Of a DNA stretch of 64,000 nucleotides, positions 43,099-52,910 are shown one piece after another. A program made the position numbers and the translations under genes. How positions within the stretch are numbered: position 1 is the first letter of the stretch; each line of letters starts with the position of its first letter. The DNA comes from Croceitalea marina. Its GTDB lineage: Bacteria; Bacteroidota; Bacteroidia; Flavobacteriales; Flavobacteriaceae. The stretch is taken from positions 248,001 through 312,000 of the forward strand of contig NZ_JBHULB010000008.1 in the NCBI RefSeq assembly GCF_042684265.1. The letters are read 5' to 3'. The notes beneath the pieces were generated by a model. It saw only the letters and a program-made list of their open reading frames with translations. It was not told the origin of the DNA and ran no database searches.

Positions 43099-46000
43099 AT
43101 GATTCACTTCTTTGGGGATATTGCGACTAAAGTTTTCGCTGTCCAAACTGCTCAAGAAATCACCTCTGAAAATGAAAAAAAATTATCTTGGTTATTCGGC
43201 AACCAACCTGAATTAAACGCGGCGTCTCTAGACGCCTTTTTTGTTGGCCCGCGTGCGGCCATGGTTACCCCTTGGAGTACCAATGCCACAGAAATCACGC
43301 AAAATATGGGCATTGAAGGGATAATTCGTATCGAAGAATTTAAAGCGGTAGAGGAAAATTCTACCGATTTTGACCCCATGCTACTCCAAAAGTACAATGG
43401 GCTACATCAAGATATTTATACAATTGATGTTATCCCCGAGGCAATTCTACCTGTTGATGATATTGCTGCTTATAACCAACAAGAAGGTTTGTCATTAAGT
43501 GACGATGAAGTTGACTATTTAGAAAACCTATCAAAAAAAATTGGCCGAAAACTAACCGACTCAGAAGTGTTTGGTTTTAGTCAAGTAAACTCAGAACACT
43601 GCAGACATAAAATATTCAACGGCACCTTTGTTATTGACGGTGAAGAAATGCCGACTTCACTATTTAAACTTATTAAGAAAACAGCTGCGGAACATCCTAA
43701 TGATATTGTTTCTGCTTATAAAGACAATGTGGCATTTATAAAGGGCCCTAAAGTGGTGCAATTTGCCCCAAAAACTGCTGACAAGCCTGATTTTTACGGA
43801 GAACAGGAGTTTGATTCTGTGCTATCACTGAAAGCAGAGACACATAACTTCCCGACAACCGTAGAACCCTTTAATGGAGCCGCTACTGGTTCTGGAGGAG
43901 AAATAAGGGATAGATTGGCCGGAGGAAAAGGCTCATTACCTTTAGCGGGAACTGCAGTGTATATGACCGCATATTCCCGTTTGGAAGAAGGTAGAGAATG
44001 GGAAAATGCTTTCCCAGCTAGACCATGGCTCTACCAAACCCCAATGGATATTTTGATTAAAGCTTCCAATGGAGCTTCAGATTTTGGAAACAAATTTGGA
44101 CAACCTCTAATATCCGGTTCGGTACTAACTTTTGAGCATCAAGAAGGTGAAAGAAACCTGGGGTATGACAAAGTAATCATGCAAGCAGGCGGCATAGGTT
44201 ATGGTAAAGCGGAACAAGCATTAAAAGACACACCCAACAAAGGTGATAAAATCGTGATTCTTGGCGGTGACAATTATCGTATTGGCATGGGAGGTGCTGC
44301 TGTTTCTAGCGCAGACACCGGAGAATTTGAATCTGCCATTGAGTTAAATGCCGTACAACGTTCTAATCCAGAAATGCAAAAACGTGCAGCTAATGCCATA
44401 AGAGGCATGGTAGAAAGCCATGAAAATCCAATTGTTTCCATTCATGATCATGGTGCAGGGGGGCACTTAAATTGTCTTTCGGAACTGGTAGAAGATACTG
44501 GCGGCCAAATCGATTTAGATAAATTACCCGTTGGTGACCCTACCCTATCTGCCAAAGAAATCATTGGCAACGAGAGTCAAGAACGTATGGGTCTGGTTAT
44601 TGGACAAGAAGATACATCGCTCTTACAACGAATTGCAGACCGAGAACGCTCCCCAATGTATGAGGTAGGCGAGGTAACCGGCGAAAACCGATTCACCTTT
44701 GAGTCTAAAACAACTCACGAAAAGCCGATGGATTTAGCACTCTCCGATATGTTTGGAAGTTCGCCAAAAACCATTATGGAAGACTCCAAAGTCGAAGTCC
44801 ACTATAAAGATGCTAGCTATTCGTTAGAATATTTTCATGACTATCTAAATCAAGTTTTACAATTAGAAGCTGTAGCATGCAAAGACTGGCTCACCAACAA
44901 AGTTGACCGCTGTGTCGGCGGTAAAGTTGCCAAGCAACAATGTGCAGGCCCATTGCAGCTGCCTTTGAACAATGTTGGGGTAATGGCTCTAGATTTTAAA
45001 GGAAAGGAAGGTGTGGCCACAAGTATTGGACATTCACCCGTTTCAGGACTAATAGACCCGGTTGCTGGAAGCAGAAATAGTATTGCCGAAGCCTTGACAA
45101 ATCTAGTTTGGGCACCCCTTAAAGATGGTTTACAATCAGTTTCACTTTCGGCGAATTGGATGTGGCCCTGTAAAAATGAGGGAGAAGATGCCCGTTTATA
45201 TGAGGCTGTACAAGCGATTTCGGACTTTTCTATTGCCTTAGGCATTAATGTGCCAACTGGAAAAGATTCTCTTTCTATGAAGCAGAAATACAAAGACCAA
45301 GAGGTTATTGCACCCGGTACTGTAGTGATTTCTGCAGCTGCCAATTGCAACGATATTACCAAAATTGTGGAGCCTGTTTTACAGAAAGATGGCGGTGCTA
45401 TTTATTATATCAATCTATCTAAAGACGGCTTTAAACTTGGTGGTTCTTCTTTTGGTCAAATATTAAACAGTATTGGTAGCGAAGCACCTAGCGTCATTGA
45501 TGCGGCTTATTTCAAAACAGCTTTTAACACCATACAGAAACTGATTGTTGATGGACACATTCTTGCTGGCCATGATATTGGTTCTGGGGGGTTAATTACA
45601 ACATTATTGGAACTATGCTTTGCTGATAATAACCTCGGTGCAAAATTAGATTTAACATCACTTGGTGAAAAAGACTTAATCAAAGTGTTATTTTCCGAAA
45701 ATATTGGTATTGTAATTCAAACCAAAGATGATACAGCTGAAAAAGTGATGGAATCCGCTAAACTAGATTTCCATAAAATCGGTTCAGTAATTTGTGATGG
45801 TATAATGTCATTAAAAAATGGTTCAGTAGAGATTGGCCTTAATTCAATAAGCAACCTTCGTGATACTTGGTTTAAGACTTCTTACCTGTTGGACATTAAA
45901 CAAACGGCTAATGGTTTGGCAAAAGAACGCTATAACAACTATAAGCGACAATCTTTAAATTATAGTTTCCCAGATAGTTTTAATGGTAAAAAACCTGTCA

Positions 46001-46770
46001 CTTCGAGCGGAATCGAGAAGCCAAAAGCGGCCATTCTTCGTGAAAAAGGAAGCAACTCGGAGCGTGAAATGGCAAATGCCATGTTTTTAGCTGGTTTTGA
46101 TGTAAAAGATGTTCACATGACGGACTTGATATCCGGTCGGGAAACTTTGGAAGATATTCAGTTTTTGGGCGCTGTAGGCGGTTTTTCAAACTCCGATGTA
46201 CTCGGAAGTGCCAAAGGCTGGGCAGGAGCTATCAAGTACAACGAAAAAGCAAACAAAGTCATCAATGATTTCTTCGCGCGACCTGACACCCTATCCATCG
46301 GAATCTGTAACGGTTGCCAGTTGTTTATGGAATTGGACCTTATCAATCCTGAGCACGAAACTCACGGAAAGATGACCTACAATGATTCTGGAAAACATGA
46401 GAGTAATTTTACTTCCGTAGAAATTCAAAAAAATAATTCTGTAATGCTTTCTAATCTTGAAGGGGCCAAGCTAGGCGTTTGGATTTCACATGGGGAGGGT
46501 AAATTCAGTCTGCCGCATACTGAAGACAAATACGCTATTGTGGCGAAATATGGTTATGAGGGCTATCCCGCAAATCCAAATGGAAGTGATTTTAACACCG
46601 CCATGCTTTGCGATAAAACAGGTAGACATTTGGTAACGATGCCACATATAGAACGGTCAATTTTCCCTTGGAACTGGGCTCATTACCCAAAAGACAAACA
46701 AGATGACAAAGTTTCACCTTGGTTACAAGCTTTTGTTAATGCCAAGGAGTGGGTGACAAAGAATTCGTAA
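43099..46770 (+). CDS. purL: Phosphoribosylformylglycinamidine synthase, single-chain
   Basis: A 1223-residue enzyme making FGAM from FGAR, glutamine and ATP in purine synthesis. The synthetase body carries FSQVNSEHCRHKIFNG, SLKAETHNFPTTVEPFNGAA and SIHDHGAGGHLNCLSE. The C-terminal glutaminase domain (about 970-1223) starts PKAAILREKGSNSERE, with the nucleophile in SIGICNGCQLFME. Just before it, the linker NGKKPVTSSGIEKPK is encoded by a dispersed GTCAnnTCGAG repeat that keeps the frame. The fusion of synthetase and glutaminase is the large PurL form. Confidence 0.95.
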   Translation: MIHFFGDIATKVFAVQTAQEITSENEKKLSWLFGNQPELNAASLDAFFVGPRAAMVTPWSTNATEITQNMGIEGIIRIEEFKAVEENSTDFDPMLLQKYNGLHQDIYTIDVIPEAILPVDDIAAYNQQEGLSLSDDEVDYLENLSKKIGRKLTDSEVFGFSQVNSEHCRHKIFNGTFVIDGEEMPTSLFKLIKKTAAEHPNDIVSAYKDNVAFIKGPKVVQFAPKTADKPDFYGEQEFDSVLSLKAETHNFPTTVEPFNGAATGSGGEIRDRLAGGKGSLPLAGTAVYMTAYSRLEEGREWENAFPARPWLYQTPMDILIKASNGASDFGNKFGQPLISGSVLTFEHQEGERNLGYDKVIMQAGGIGYGKAEQALKDTPNKGDKIVILGGDNYRIGMGGAAVSSADTGEFESAIELNAVQRSNPEMQKRAANAIRGMVESHENPIVSIHDHGAGGHLNCLSELVEDTGGQIDLDKLPVGDPTLSAKEIIGNESQERMGLVIGQEDTSLLQRIADRERSPMYEVGEVTGENRFTFESKTTHEKPMDLALSDMFGSSPKTIMEDSKVEVHYKDASYSLEYFHDYLNQVLQLEAVACKDWLTNKVDRCVGGKVAKQQCAGPLQLPLNNVGVMALDFKGKEGVATSIGHSPVSGLIDPVAGSRNSIAEALTNLVWAPLKDGLQSVSLSANWMWPCKNEGEDARLYEAVQAISDFSIALGINVPTGKDSLSMKQKYKDQEVIAPGTVVISAAANCNDITKIVEPVLQKDGGAIYYINLSKDGFKLGGSSFGQILNSIGSEAPSVIDAAYFKTAFNTIQKLIVDGHILAGHDIGSGGLITTLLELCFADNNLGAKLDLTSLGEKDLIKVLFSENIGIVIQTKDDTAEKVMESAKLDFHKIGSVICDGIMSLKNGSVEIGLNSISNLRDTWFKTSYLLDIKQTANGLAKERYNNYKRQSLNYSFPDSFNGKKPVTSSGIEKPKAAILREKGSNSEREMANAMFLAGFDVKDVHMTDLISGRETLEDIQFLGAVGGFSNSDVLGSAKGWAGAIKYNEKANKVINDFFARPDTLSIGICNGCQLFMELDLINPEHETHGKMTYNDSGKHESNFTSVEIQKNNSVMLSNLEGAKLGVWISHGEGKFSLPHTEDKYAIVAKYGYEGYPANPNGSDFNTAMLCDKTGRHLVTMPHIERSIFPWNWAHYPKDKQDDKVSPWLQAFVNAKEWVTKNS
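45997..46022. repeat. Dispersed GTCAnnTCGAG repeat inside the purL coding region
   Basis: GTCACTTCGAGCGGAATCGA followed by GAAGCC. Its frame GTCAnnTCGAGCGGAnTCGA is the same as in the copy at 12061-12084. It is translated in frame as the linker TSSGIEKP between the PurL synthetase and glutaminase domains. Confidence 0.65.
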
Positions 46771-46799
46771 TTTAATAGGGTCAGCAAATAACCTTAAAA

Positions 46800-47456
46800 A
46801 TGAATAATCAATCACCATCAGTAGACAGAAGAAATTTCATTAAAAAATCATCATTATTAACGCTTGGTGCTTTCGGTGCCACTGGGGTAATTGCTGCCCC
46901 GCATTTACAACCTTTACCAAGTTTTACACAAGATGCTGATGTAAATATTGTTGGCCCGAAAGAGGGTTATACACCTCAAATTGGAACTTTAGTTTCTATG
47001 TTGAATTGGATGCGTATGGTTATTCTTGCTCCTGTGCGAGGTATGAGTGTTTCGGATCTTGACTATTTGGTAGATGAAGATGCTAATAGTATAGGAGCTA
47101 TGTTAATGCATTTAGCGGCTACCGAGCGCTTTTATCAAATACATACTTTTGAAAATAAAAATTGGGGAGATTGGTCTAAGGAAGATTCTGACAAATGGTC
47201 CATTGCTTCAGGTTTAGGTGCTAATGCACGTAAACAAATACAAGGCAATACTTTAGATTATTATATAGAAGAAATGACTAAGGTAAGGGCACATACACTT
47301 GAAGAACTGAAAAAACGTGATGATGATTGGTTATTTGCTGTTGATAATAATTGGCCATGGGGACCAACAAATAACTATTGCAAATGGTTCCATGTGTGCG
47401 AACATGAATCTAACCATAATGGGCAATTTAAATTCATTAAGTCAAGAATCTCATAA
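46800..47456 (+). CDS. DinB-like four-helix protein with a Tat signal
   Basis: A 218-residue protein. The N-terminus DRRNFIKKSSLLTLGAFGAT has a twin-arginine motif and hydrophobic core, ending near VIAAPHLQP. The mature part is a DinB/YfiT-like four-helix bundle with His positions typical of metal binding: MLMHLAATERFYQIH and FHVCEHESNHNGQFKFIKSR. DinB-like enzymes include metal-dependent thiol transferases. Export in folded form fits a cofactor-loaded protein. It sits 29 nt after purL and before a GNAT, probably in one transcript. Confidence 0.8.
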   Translation: MNNQSPSVDRRNFIKKSSLLTLGAFGATGVIAAPHLQPLPSFTQDADVNIVGPKEGYTPQIGTLVSMLNWMRMVILAPVRGMSVSDLDYLVDEDANSIGAMLMHLAATERFYQIHTFENKNWGDWSKEDSDKWSIASGLGANARKQIQGNTLDYYIEEMTKVRAHTLEELKKRDDDWLFAVDNNWPWGPTNNYCKWFHVCEHESNHNGQFKFIKSRIS

Positions 47457-47462
47457 ATAGTG

Positions 47463-47924
47463 ATGATTCGGCCAGCAAAAAAAGATGATGTTGTCGCCAT
47501 TGTCGAAATGATTGCCAATGATAAATTAGGTGTGCTTAGGGAAAATTTTAAAATCCCGCTTCCTGATAGCTATTATGAAGCATTCAGTAATATTAATTCG
47601 GACCCGAATCAAGAATTAGTAGTGCTAGAAAATGAATCCCAACAAATAATAGGCACCTTACAGTTATCATTTATTCAATATTTAACTTATCAAGGAGGTA
47701 TTAGGGCACAGATTGAAGCCGTTAGAATTCATGAAGAACATAGGGGAAAAGGTATTGGTCAACAACTTTTTAAATGGGCAATAACAAGAGCTAAAGAAAA
47801 GGGAGCCCATGTTATTCAACTGACAACGGATAAAAAGAGGCCCGAAGCATTACGGTTCTATGAAAGCTTAGGATTCAGAGCTTCACATGAAGGAATGAAA
47901 TTTCATTTAATTGAGAAGAGCTAA
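47463..47924 (+). CDS. GNAT family N-acetyltransferase
   Basis: A 153-residue acetyltransferase with the acetyl-CoA loop in IHEEHRGKGIGQQLFKWAI (Q/RxxGxG/A form) and a C-terminal LTTDKKRPEALRFYESLGF as in many small-molecule GNATs. The ATG at 47463 is preferred over the GTG immediately before it at 47460. It lies 6 nt after the DinB-like gene. The substrate is unknown. Confidence 0.88.
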   Translation: MIRPAKKDDVVAIVEMIANDKLGVLRENFKIPLPDSYYEAFSNINSDPNQELVVLENESQQIIGTLQLSFIQYLTYQGGIRAQIEAVRIHEEHRGKGIGQQLFKWAITRAKEKGAHVIQLTTDKKRPEALRFYESLGFRASHEGMKFHLIEKS

Positions 47925-47945
47925 TCTTTTATTGTTAAAAGGAAA

Positions 47946-47982
47946 AAGCCGTATCTATTTCTAAAACAGTCAGATACGGCTT
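47946..47982 (-). terminator. Hairpin between convergent genes, terminator on the minus strand
   Basis: AAGCCGTATCT pairs with AGATACGGCTT across a 15-nt loop. On the minus strand the stem is followed by TTTCC and TTTTAAC, which suits the large T9SS gene that ends at 48005. On the plus strand no U-tract follows. Confidence 0.65.
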
Positions 47983-48004
47983 AGTGAATTTGTAAAATCC
48001 AAAA

Positions 48005-50605
48005 CTATTTTACTAATAATCTACCGCTCCAAATTTTCTCATTTGAACTTTCTAGCCTATATAAGTATAGGCCAGAACCTAAGTTATCCCTATTGATCAG
48101 AATTCTATTTTGTCCTCGTTCCGTTGTTCCTTTTTGTGAATGCGAGAGTATTCTTTTCCCACTAAGATCAAACAATTCTAACTCAAAACTTCCCGACTGA
48201 TCTTCGAAGAAATAAAGAAAAGTAGCTTCAGTTACTGGGTTTGGACTTAGAATAGATTTAGTAGTGTCGTCATCTAAAAATATTCTAGGTTGTTCGGCAT
48301 TTGAAAACTCTACATTTTTCAGGTTTAGGGTCTTTTGCTCTATAGCACCTGAACTTGATTTTAGGTTAAAAGTTAAAACCTTCAAATCAGAAAAGTCTGT
48401 TAATCCTCCTGCCGTAGTTGTAAATGTTTCATTCTTCAAATAGAATGTTCTTTCTGTATCTGAAAGAGAAACCACAGAACTATAAGTATCTCCATTACTC
48501 TTTAAAAGTTTAACTTCTAGATTGCCGGTTCCACTTGCTGTAAACGACATGGTAGAATAACTAGATAAATCTACTGCTGCAAACCTCGGACTTAGTGCCC
48601 TATATACTCCAACATAACTGCTAGTTGATGCTGATAAATTAATATTTCGCTCTATCGGATAGCCATCGCCCCAATAGGTATCTTGATTTACCTTAACCTC
48701 GTAGTGCATTACATTGGTGTTCTCCGCACTATCATCAAGACCCCAAGGGGCATCAGCTACAAACAAATCATCTGGTGTATCACCATTTCCATTTGAAATT
48801 CGAAACCCAAAATCAAACATATTTCCTGTTTCTAGTGAAACAGTATCTAAATAACCATCAATTGTAGATGTTAATCCAACAATTTCTGTAGAACTAGTTT
48901 CTGTTCTTTTAATACCACCTTCTAAGGTTAAGTTTTCAGACTTATTATTATTGACAATATTCATTAAAACTTGACCTTTCTCATATTTGGCAGACTTCAC
49001 AAAAACTGGTGGAGGCATAGAAGTTTTATAATCCTTAATTTTGGTATTACTTTCCAAAAGGTTTAATACCTCTTCTGCTAAAGAAAGAAGGTCGTCAATA
49101 GAATTAGACCAAATTTGAAAATTATAATACGCCTCTTCTTTTTCGTAAGAATCGATATTCCAATGTGATTCTATTATAAATTTAGATTCTTCATTTAAGC
49201 GAGCAGAAAAACTAATTGCAAATTCTAAACTACCATCTGGTTGTTTTATGATTGACTTAATAAAATCTTTTTCTCTTAATTGTATTGTTGAAACAGATAA
49301 TAACTGAGCACCTAGAAAACGATCACATATAAATTTACTATGTTCATAAACTTTCTCGTTTGTTTTAATTACCATCATTGCGCTCACAGTTTCATTATCT
49401 CTTAAATAATCGACTGCATAAATATCGCTAGCATTGGTCAACTCTAGTAAATCTGAAGGTGCGGATTCAATAGTATTTGACTCTCCAATGACATCTAAGG
49501 GAATTAAGGTATTTAAAGGAATGTTGTTTGGTGAATGTTTACCACTTTTCATATAAGCTTCAGTCTTAAATACTTTTAAAGCCGCTGTTTTATCGAACTC
49601 ATAGTTATTTTTAACTCGTTTATAATTTCTGTTACTAATTAAATTGGCAAGCCTATCATTACTTTCTAATCCTCCATTATTTCCGGTAGAAGCAGTGAAT
49701 GTTACAGGACAACTTGCAACTCCTGAACAAGAAGGATCATCACAATCGACTAATCCATCACCATCATCATCAATACCATTTTTACAATCTTCTTGAGGTA
49801 CGGGCGCGGTAGGGCATCTAGCTCCATCGTTACTGGCGGAAGCAGGTCCAAAAGCAAAAATATTTGAATTGATATTACCAGCTGTAATGTTTTGTACTTC
49901 TCTTATAACATAAACACTACCAGTCTGGTTAGCGGAGACATAAAAATTACCATCTAAATCAAAATATACAGCCCCATAAGTGTAATTGTTTCCTGCCAAA
50001 ATAGGAACTTCACCTAAATCCTCTACCTCACCAGTTTCAACTTCTATTCTGTATAATCGATTTGTAGCCTTTTCTACAGCATAAAGCATATTATCTGCAG
50101 CATTAAAAGCCCAATCATGAATCTTTATATTCCTACTTAAAACAGTGCTACCCATATATTGCAGGTAGGTAGGTGACTCTGGATTTAAGTCAACATGATA
50201 ATATGTAGAAGAACCTGCCCGAAAGTAATACTGTCCATACAAAGAAATATCTCCAACATAATTCATTCCGGTAACTGGTATCTCTGGTATGGTATACGTT
50301 TCGGTATTAAAATCTTTACCTATTCTTATTATTGATTTTGGTGCGCTATCTGTATAGCCCCATAGATATCCATCTGCAGAATTATAAGCAGCACCATTAA
50401 TTTTGCCAGGCACAATGTTCTCCTTTACCAAAAAGGAGCTTCCCGAAGCCAAGTCTATTGCATAAATATCATTATATTGAAATAAATAGGCATTGAAATC
50501 GCACTCAAATGACTCACTTTGAGCGGATAAAGCTATAGCAAAAAGAAAAATCTGAAGGGTACATATTTTTTTTAAAGGTTTACTTAGTAGGTAGTATTTT
50601 TTCAT
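48005..50605 (-). CDS. Large secreted protein with a type IX sorting domain
   Basis: An 866-residue protein exported by the type IX secretion system. It starts with a signal peptide (ICTLQIFLFAIALSAQ) from the ATG at 50605; an ATG 13 codons upstream is less likely. Residues about 35-280 look like a DUF6923-type propeller (YLFQYNDIYAIDLASGSSF, WAFNAADNMLYAVEKATNRL). A Ca-binding DDDGDGLVDCDDPSC motif is in the middle. A DUF4114-like part follows, and the last 85 residues form the CTD with SPNPVTEATFLYFF and GLYLYRLESSNEKIWSGRLL. The cargo function is unknown; adhesion or glycan binding is plausible. Confidence 0.88.
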   Translation of the reverse strand: MKKYYLLSKPLKKICTLQIFLFAIALSAQSESFECDFNAYLFQYNDIYAIDLASGSSFLVKENIVPGKINGAAYNSADGYLWGYTDSAPKSIIRIGKDFNTETYTIPEIPVTGMNYVGDISLYGQYYFRAGSSTYYHVDLNPESPTYLQYMGSTVLSRNIKIHDWAFNAADNMLYAVEKATNRLYRIEVETGEVEDLGEVPILAGNNYTYGAVYFDLDGNFYVSANQTGSVYVIREVQNITAGNINSNIFAFGPASASNDGARCPTAPVPQEDCKNGIDDDGDGLVDCDDPSCSGVASCPVTFTASTGNNGGLESNDRLANLISNRNYKRVKNNYEFDKTAALKVFKTEAYMKSGKHSPNNIPLNTLIPLDVIGESNTIESAPSDLLELTNASDIYAVDYLRDNETVSAMMVIKTNEKVYEHSKFICDRFLGAQLLSVSTIQLREKDFIKSIIKQPDGSLEFAISFSARLNEESKFIIESHWNIDSYEKEEAYYNFQIWSNSIDDLLSLAEEVLNLLESNTKIKDYKTSMPPPVFVKSAKYEKGQVLMNIVNNNKSENLTLEGGIKRTETSSTEIVGLTSTIDGYLDTVSLETGNMFDFGFRISNGNGDTPDDLFVADAPWGLDDSAENTNVMHYEVKVNQDTYWGDGYPIERNINLSASTSSYVGVYRALSPRFAAVDLSSYSTMSFTASGTGNLEVKLLKSNGDTYSSVVSLSDTERTFYLKNETFTTTAGGLTDFSDLKVLTFNLKSSSGAIEQKTLNLKNVEFSNAEQPRIFLDDDTTKSILSPNPVTEATFLYFFEDQSGSFELELFDLSGKRILSHSQKGTTERGQNRILINRDNLGSGLYLYRLESSNEKIWSGRLLVK

Positions 50606-50841
50606 AACTAATGATTTGAGAAGGCTAATATAATATTGTTTCATATGTTTTTTCCTACATATCTATGTGCGGCTAAGAACTGTAGGTCAGTAGTCTATAT
50701 CTATAGATTAAAAAAATTAGGCCTTATATTTTCATGTATTTATAATAAATAATCACAAAAATTTATGAACTGTCATCGGTAAATACATTTTTCAATCCCG
50801 CTTGCTTTCCCTATTTTGCAATTACTTAATAGAAACTTGGT

Positions 50842-52611
50842 ATGCAAACGGTAACTAGACTCTTCGATTTTCCTTATTATCAATTAGAAAAATTCAATTT
50901 AAAAAAGGCCCTAGTATCCAAAATAGATGGGAGATGGGTGTCTACCTCCTCCCAAGAGTACATAAATCAAGCAAATGCCATAAGCAGGGGTTTATTGCGA
51001 TTGGGTGTCAAACCCAATGATAAAATCGCCATCATCTCAATGACCAATAGAACGGAATGGAATATCTGTGATATTGGCATTTTGCAAGTAGGAGCTCAAA
51101 ACGTGCCTATCTATCCTACAATTTCTGAGGATGACTATGAATATGTGCTTAATCACTCAGAAGCAAAATATTGTTTTGTTTCTTGCCAAGAAGTTCTAGA
51201 TAAAGTGCTTGCCATCAGTGGTAAGCTAAAAAAATTAAAAGATGTGTTTTCCTTTGATGACCTACCCAATTGTGAAAATTGGGGCAAAGTATTAGAAAAA
51301 GGCAAAGACACCAGTAATCAAGACGAAGTTGAGGCTAGAAAAGCTGCTGTACAACCTCAAGACCTAGCAACTTTAATATACACTTCTGGCACAACTGGCA
51401 GACCAAAAGGGGTTATGTTGTCACACAACAACATTGTATCGAATGTTATTGCGAGTAAAGAGCGAGTTCCATTTCAAGCGGGGGCCAGCGCCCTAAGCTT
51501 CTTACCAGTTTGTCATATTTTTGAGCGTATGATCCTTTACTTATATCAGTATTGCGGTATTCAAATTTATTTTGCTGAGGGCTTGGATAAAATTAGTGAC
51601 AATCTAAAAGAGGTCAAACCAGAAGTGATGACGGTAGTACCTAGATTGCTTGAAAAAGTATATGATTCCATTATCGCGAAAGGAACCGCCCTTGAAGGCA
51701 TCAAGAAAAAATTATTCTTTTGGGCTGTTGAATTAGGGCTTAAATATGAACCGTATGGTCAAAATGGCTGGTGGTACGAAAAACAGCTAGGTCTGGCCCG
51801 AAAACTAATCTTTAGCAAATGGCAAGAAGGTCTCGGTGGTAATCTGACTACGATGGTCTCTGGCAGTGCAGCATTGCAGACCAGGTTAAGCCGAGTATTT
51901 GGTGCAGCAGGTATACCAGTAATGGAAGGCTATGGTTTAACCGAAACCTCTCCCGTAATTTCAGTAAATCAAGAAGAAAACAAAGGTTGGAAAATCGGTT
52001 CGGTAGGTCGCATCATAAATGATGTAGAAGTAAAGATTGCAGAAGATGGGGAGATTCTTTGTAAAGGACCGAATGTAATGATGGGGTATTATAAAGATCC
52101 GGACAAGACCGCAGAGGTTCTTAAAAATGGATATTTCCATACTGGGGATATTGGCGAAATAGATGACGATGGATTTTTAAGAATTACCGACCGTAAAAAA
52201 GAGATGTTCAAAACCTCAGGCGGTAAATACGTCGCCCCTCAACTTTTAGAAAACAGATTTAAACAATCACGTTTCATTGATCAGATTATGGTCGTCGGCG
52301 AAGGAGAAAAAATGCCTGCAGCTCTAATACAACCTAACTTTGAATTTTTATATTCTTGGGCAGAAAGAAACAACATATCCGTTGGTGAAAATTCAGATAT
52401 TGTGCTGAATGAAAAAGTTATAGACAGAATTCAAGAAGAAATAGATTCGGCCAATGAAGACTTTGCAAAATGGGAAAAAGTAAAACAGTTTAGACTTACC
52501 CCCGATGTTTGGAGTATCGATGACGGGCATCTTACCCCTACTATGAAACTTAGAAGAAAAATTGTAAAAGAAAAGTACATTAAGTTGTATAACGATATTT
52601 ACAATCATTAA
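50842..52611 (+). CDS. Long-chain acyl-CoA synthetase (FadD15-like)
   Basis: A 589-residue AMP-forming ligase that activates fatty acids with ATP and CoA. Motifs are LIYTSGTTGRPKGVMLSHNN (phosphate loop), VMEGYGLTETSP and YFHTGDIGEIDDDGFLRITDRKKEMFKTSGGKY. It overlaps the small membrane protein downstream by 1 nt and sits 1 kb before a beta-oxidation operon, to which it should supply acyl-CoA. The leader at 50606-50841 shows no clear promoter motif. Confidence 0.92.
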   Translation: MQTVTRLFDFPYYQLEKFNLKKALVSKIDGRWVSTSSQEYINQANAISRGLLRLGVKPNDKIAIISMTNRTEWNICDIGILQVGAQNVPIYPTISEDDYEYVLNHSEAKYCFVSCQEVLDKVLAISGKLKKLKDVFSFDDLPNCENWGKVLEKGKDTSNQDEVEARKAAVQPQDLATLIYTSGTTGRPKGVMLSHNNIVSNVIASKERVPFQAGASALSFLPVCHIFERMILYLYQYCGIQIYFAEGLDKISDNLKEVKPEVMTVVPRLLEKVYDSIIAKGTALEGIKKKLFFWAVELGLKYEPYGQNGWWYEKQLGLARKLIFSKWQEGLGGNLTTMVSGSAALQTRLSRVFGAAGIPVMEGYGLTETSPVISVNQEENKGWKIGSVGRIINDVEVKIAEDGEILCKGPNVMMGYYKDPDKTAEVLKNGYFHTGDIGEIDDDGFLRITDRKKEMFKTSGGKYVAPQLLENRFKQSRFIDQIMVVGEGEKMPAALIQPNFEFLYSWAERNNISVGENSDIVLNEKVIDRIQEEIDSANEDFAKWEKVKQFRLTPDVWSIDDGHLTPTMKLRRKIVKEKYIKLYNDIYNH

Positions 52612-52862
52612 TGGGTTTTCATAAATACGAGGATGCCAAATTAATCCAGACGGCAAATAGGATGAAGACAATAACTATTGTGTTTGGTATTATTTGGTTG
52701 ATTTTAATAACTTTTTTAATCGGTATTCAAATTTATAGTGTCGAAAAAGGAAACTTTCAATTTACCACATTGGTTCCAATACTTGTAGGGCCTATGACCA
52801 TGCTTCCTATCTATGTCAATTACCGGAACTTCAAAAAGGAAATTAAAAGAAGGGGACTTTAG
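52611..52862 (+). CDS. Small two-helix membrane protein
   Basis: An 83-residue protein with two transmembrane segments (ITIVFGIIWLILITFLIGIQIYS and FTTLVPILVGPMTMLPIYVN) and short basic ends. Its ATG overlaps the stop of the acyl-CoA synthetase (TAATG), so it is translated with it. It may be an accessory or anchor of the synthetase, but no family function is known to me. Confidence 0.75.
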   Translation: MGFHKYEDAKLIQTANRMKTITIVFGIIWLILITFLIGIQIYSVEKGNFQFTTLVPILVGPMTMLPIYVNYRNFKKEIKRRGL

Positions 52863-52910
52863 ACCCATTTTTTAACGCGCTTAGTTAGCTTTCAAAGCTG
52901 TCTTCTCATT

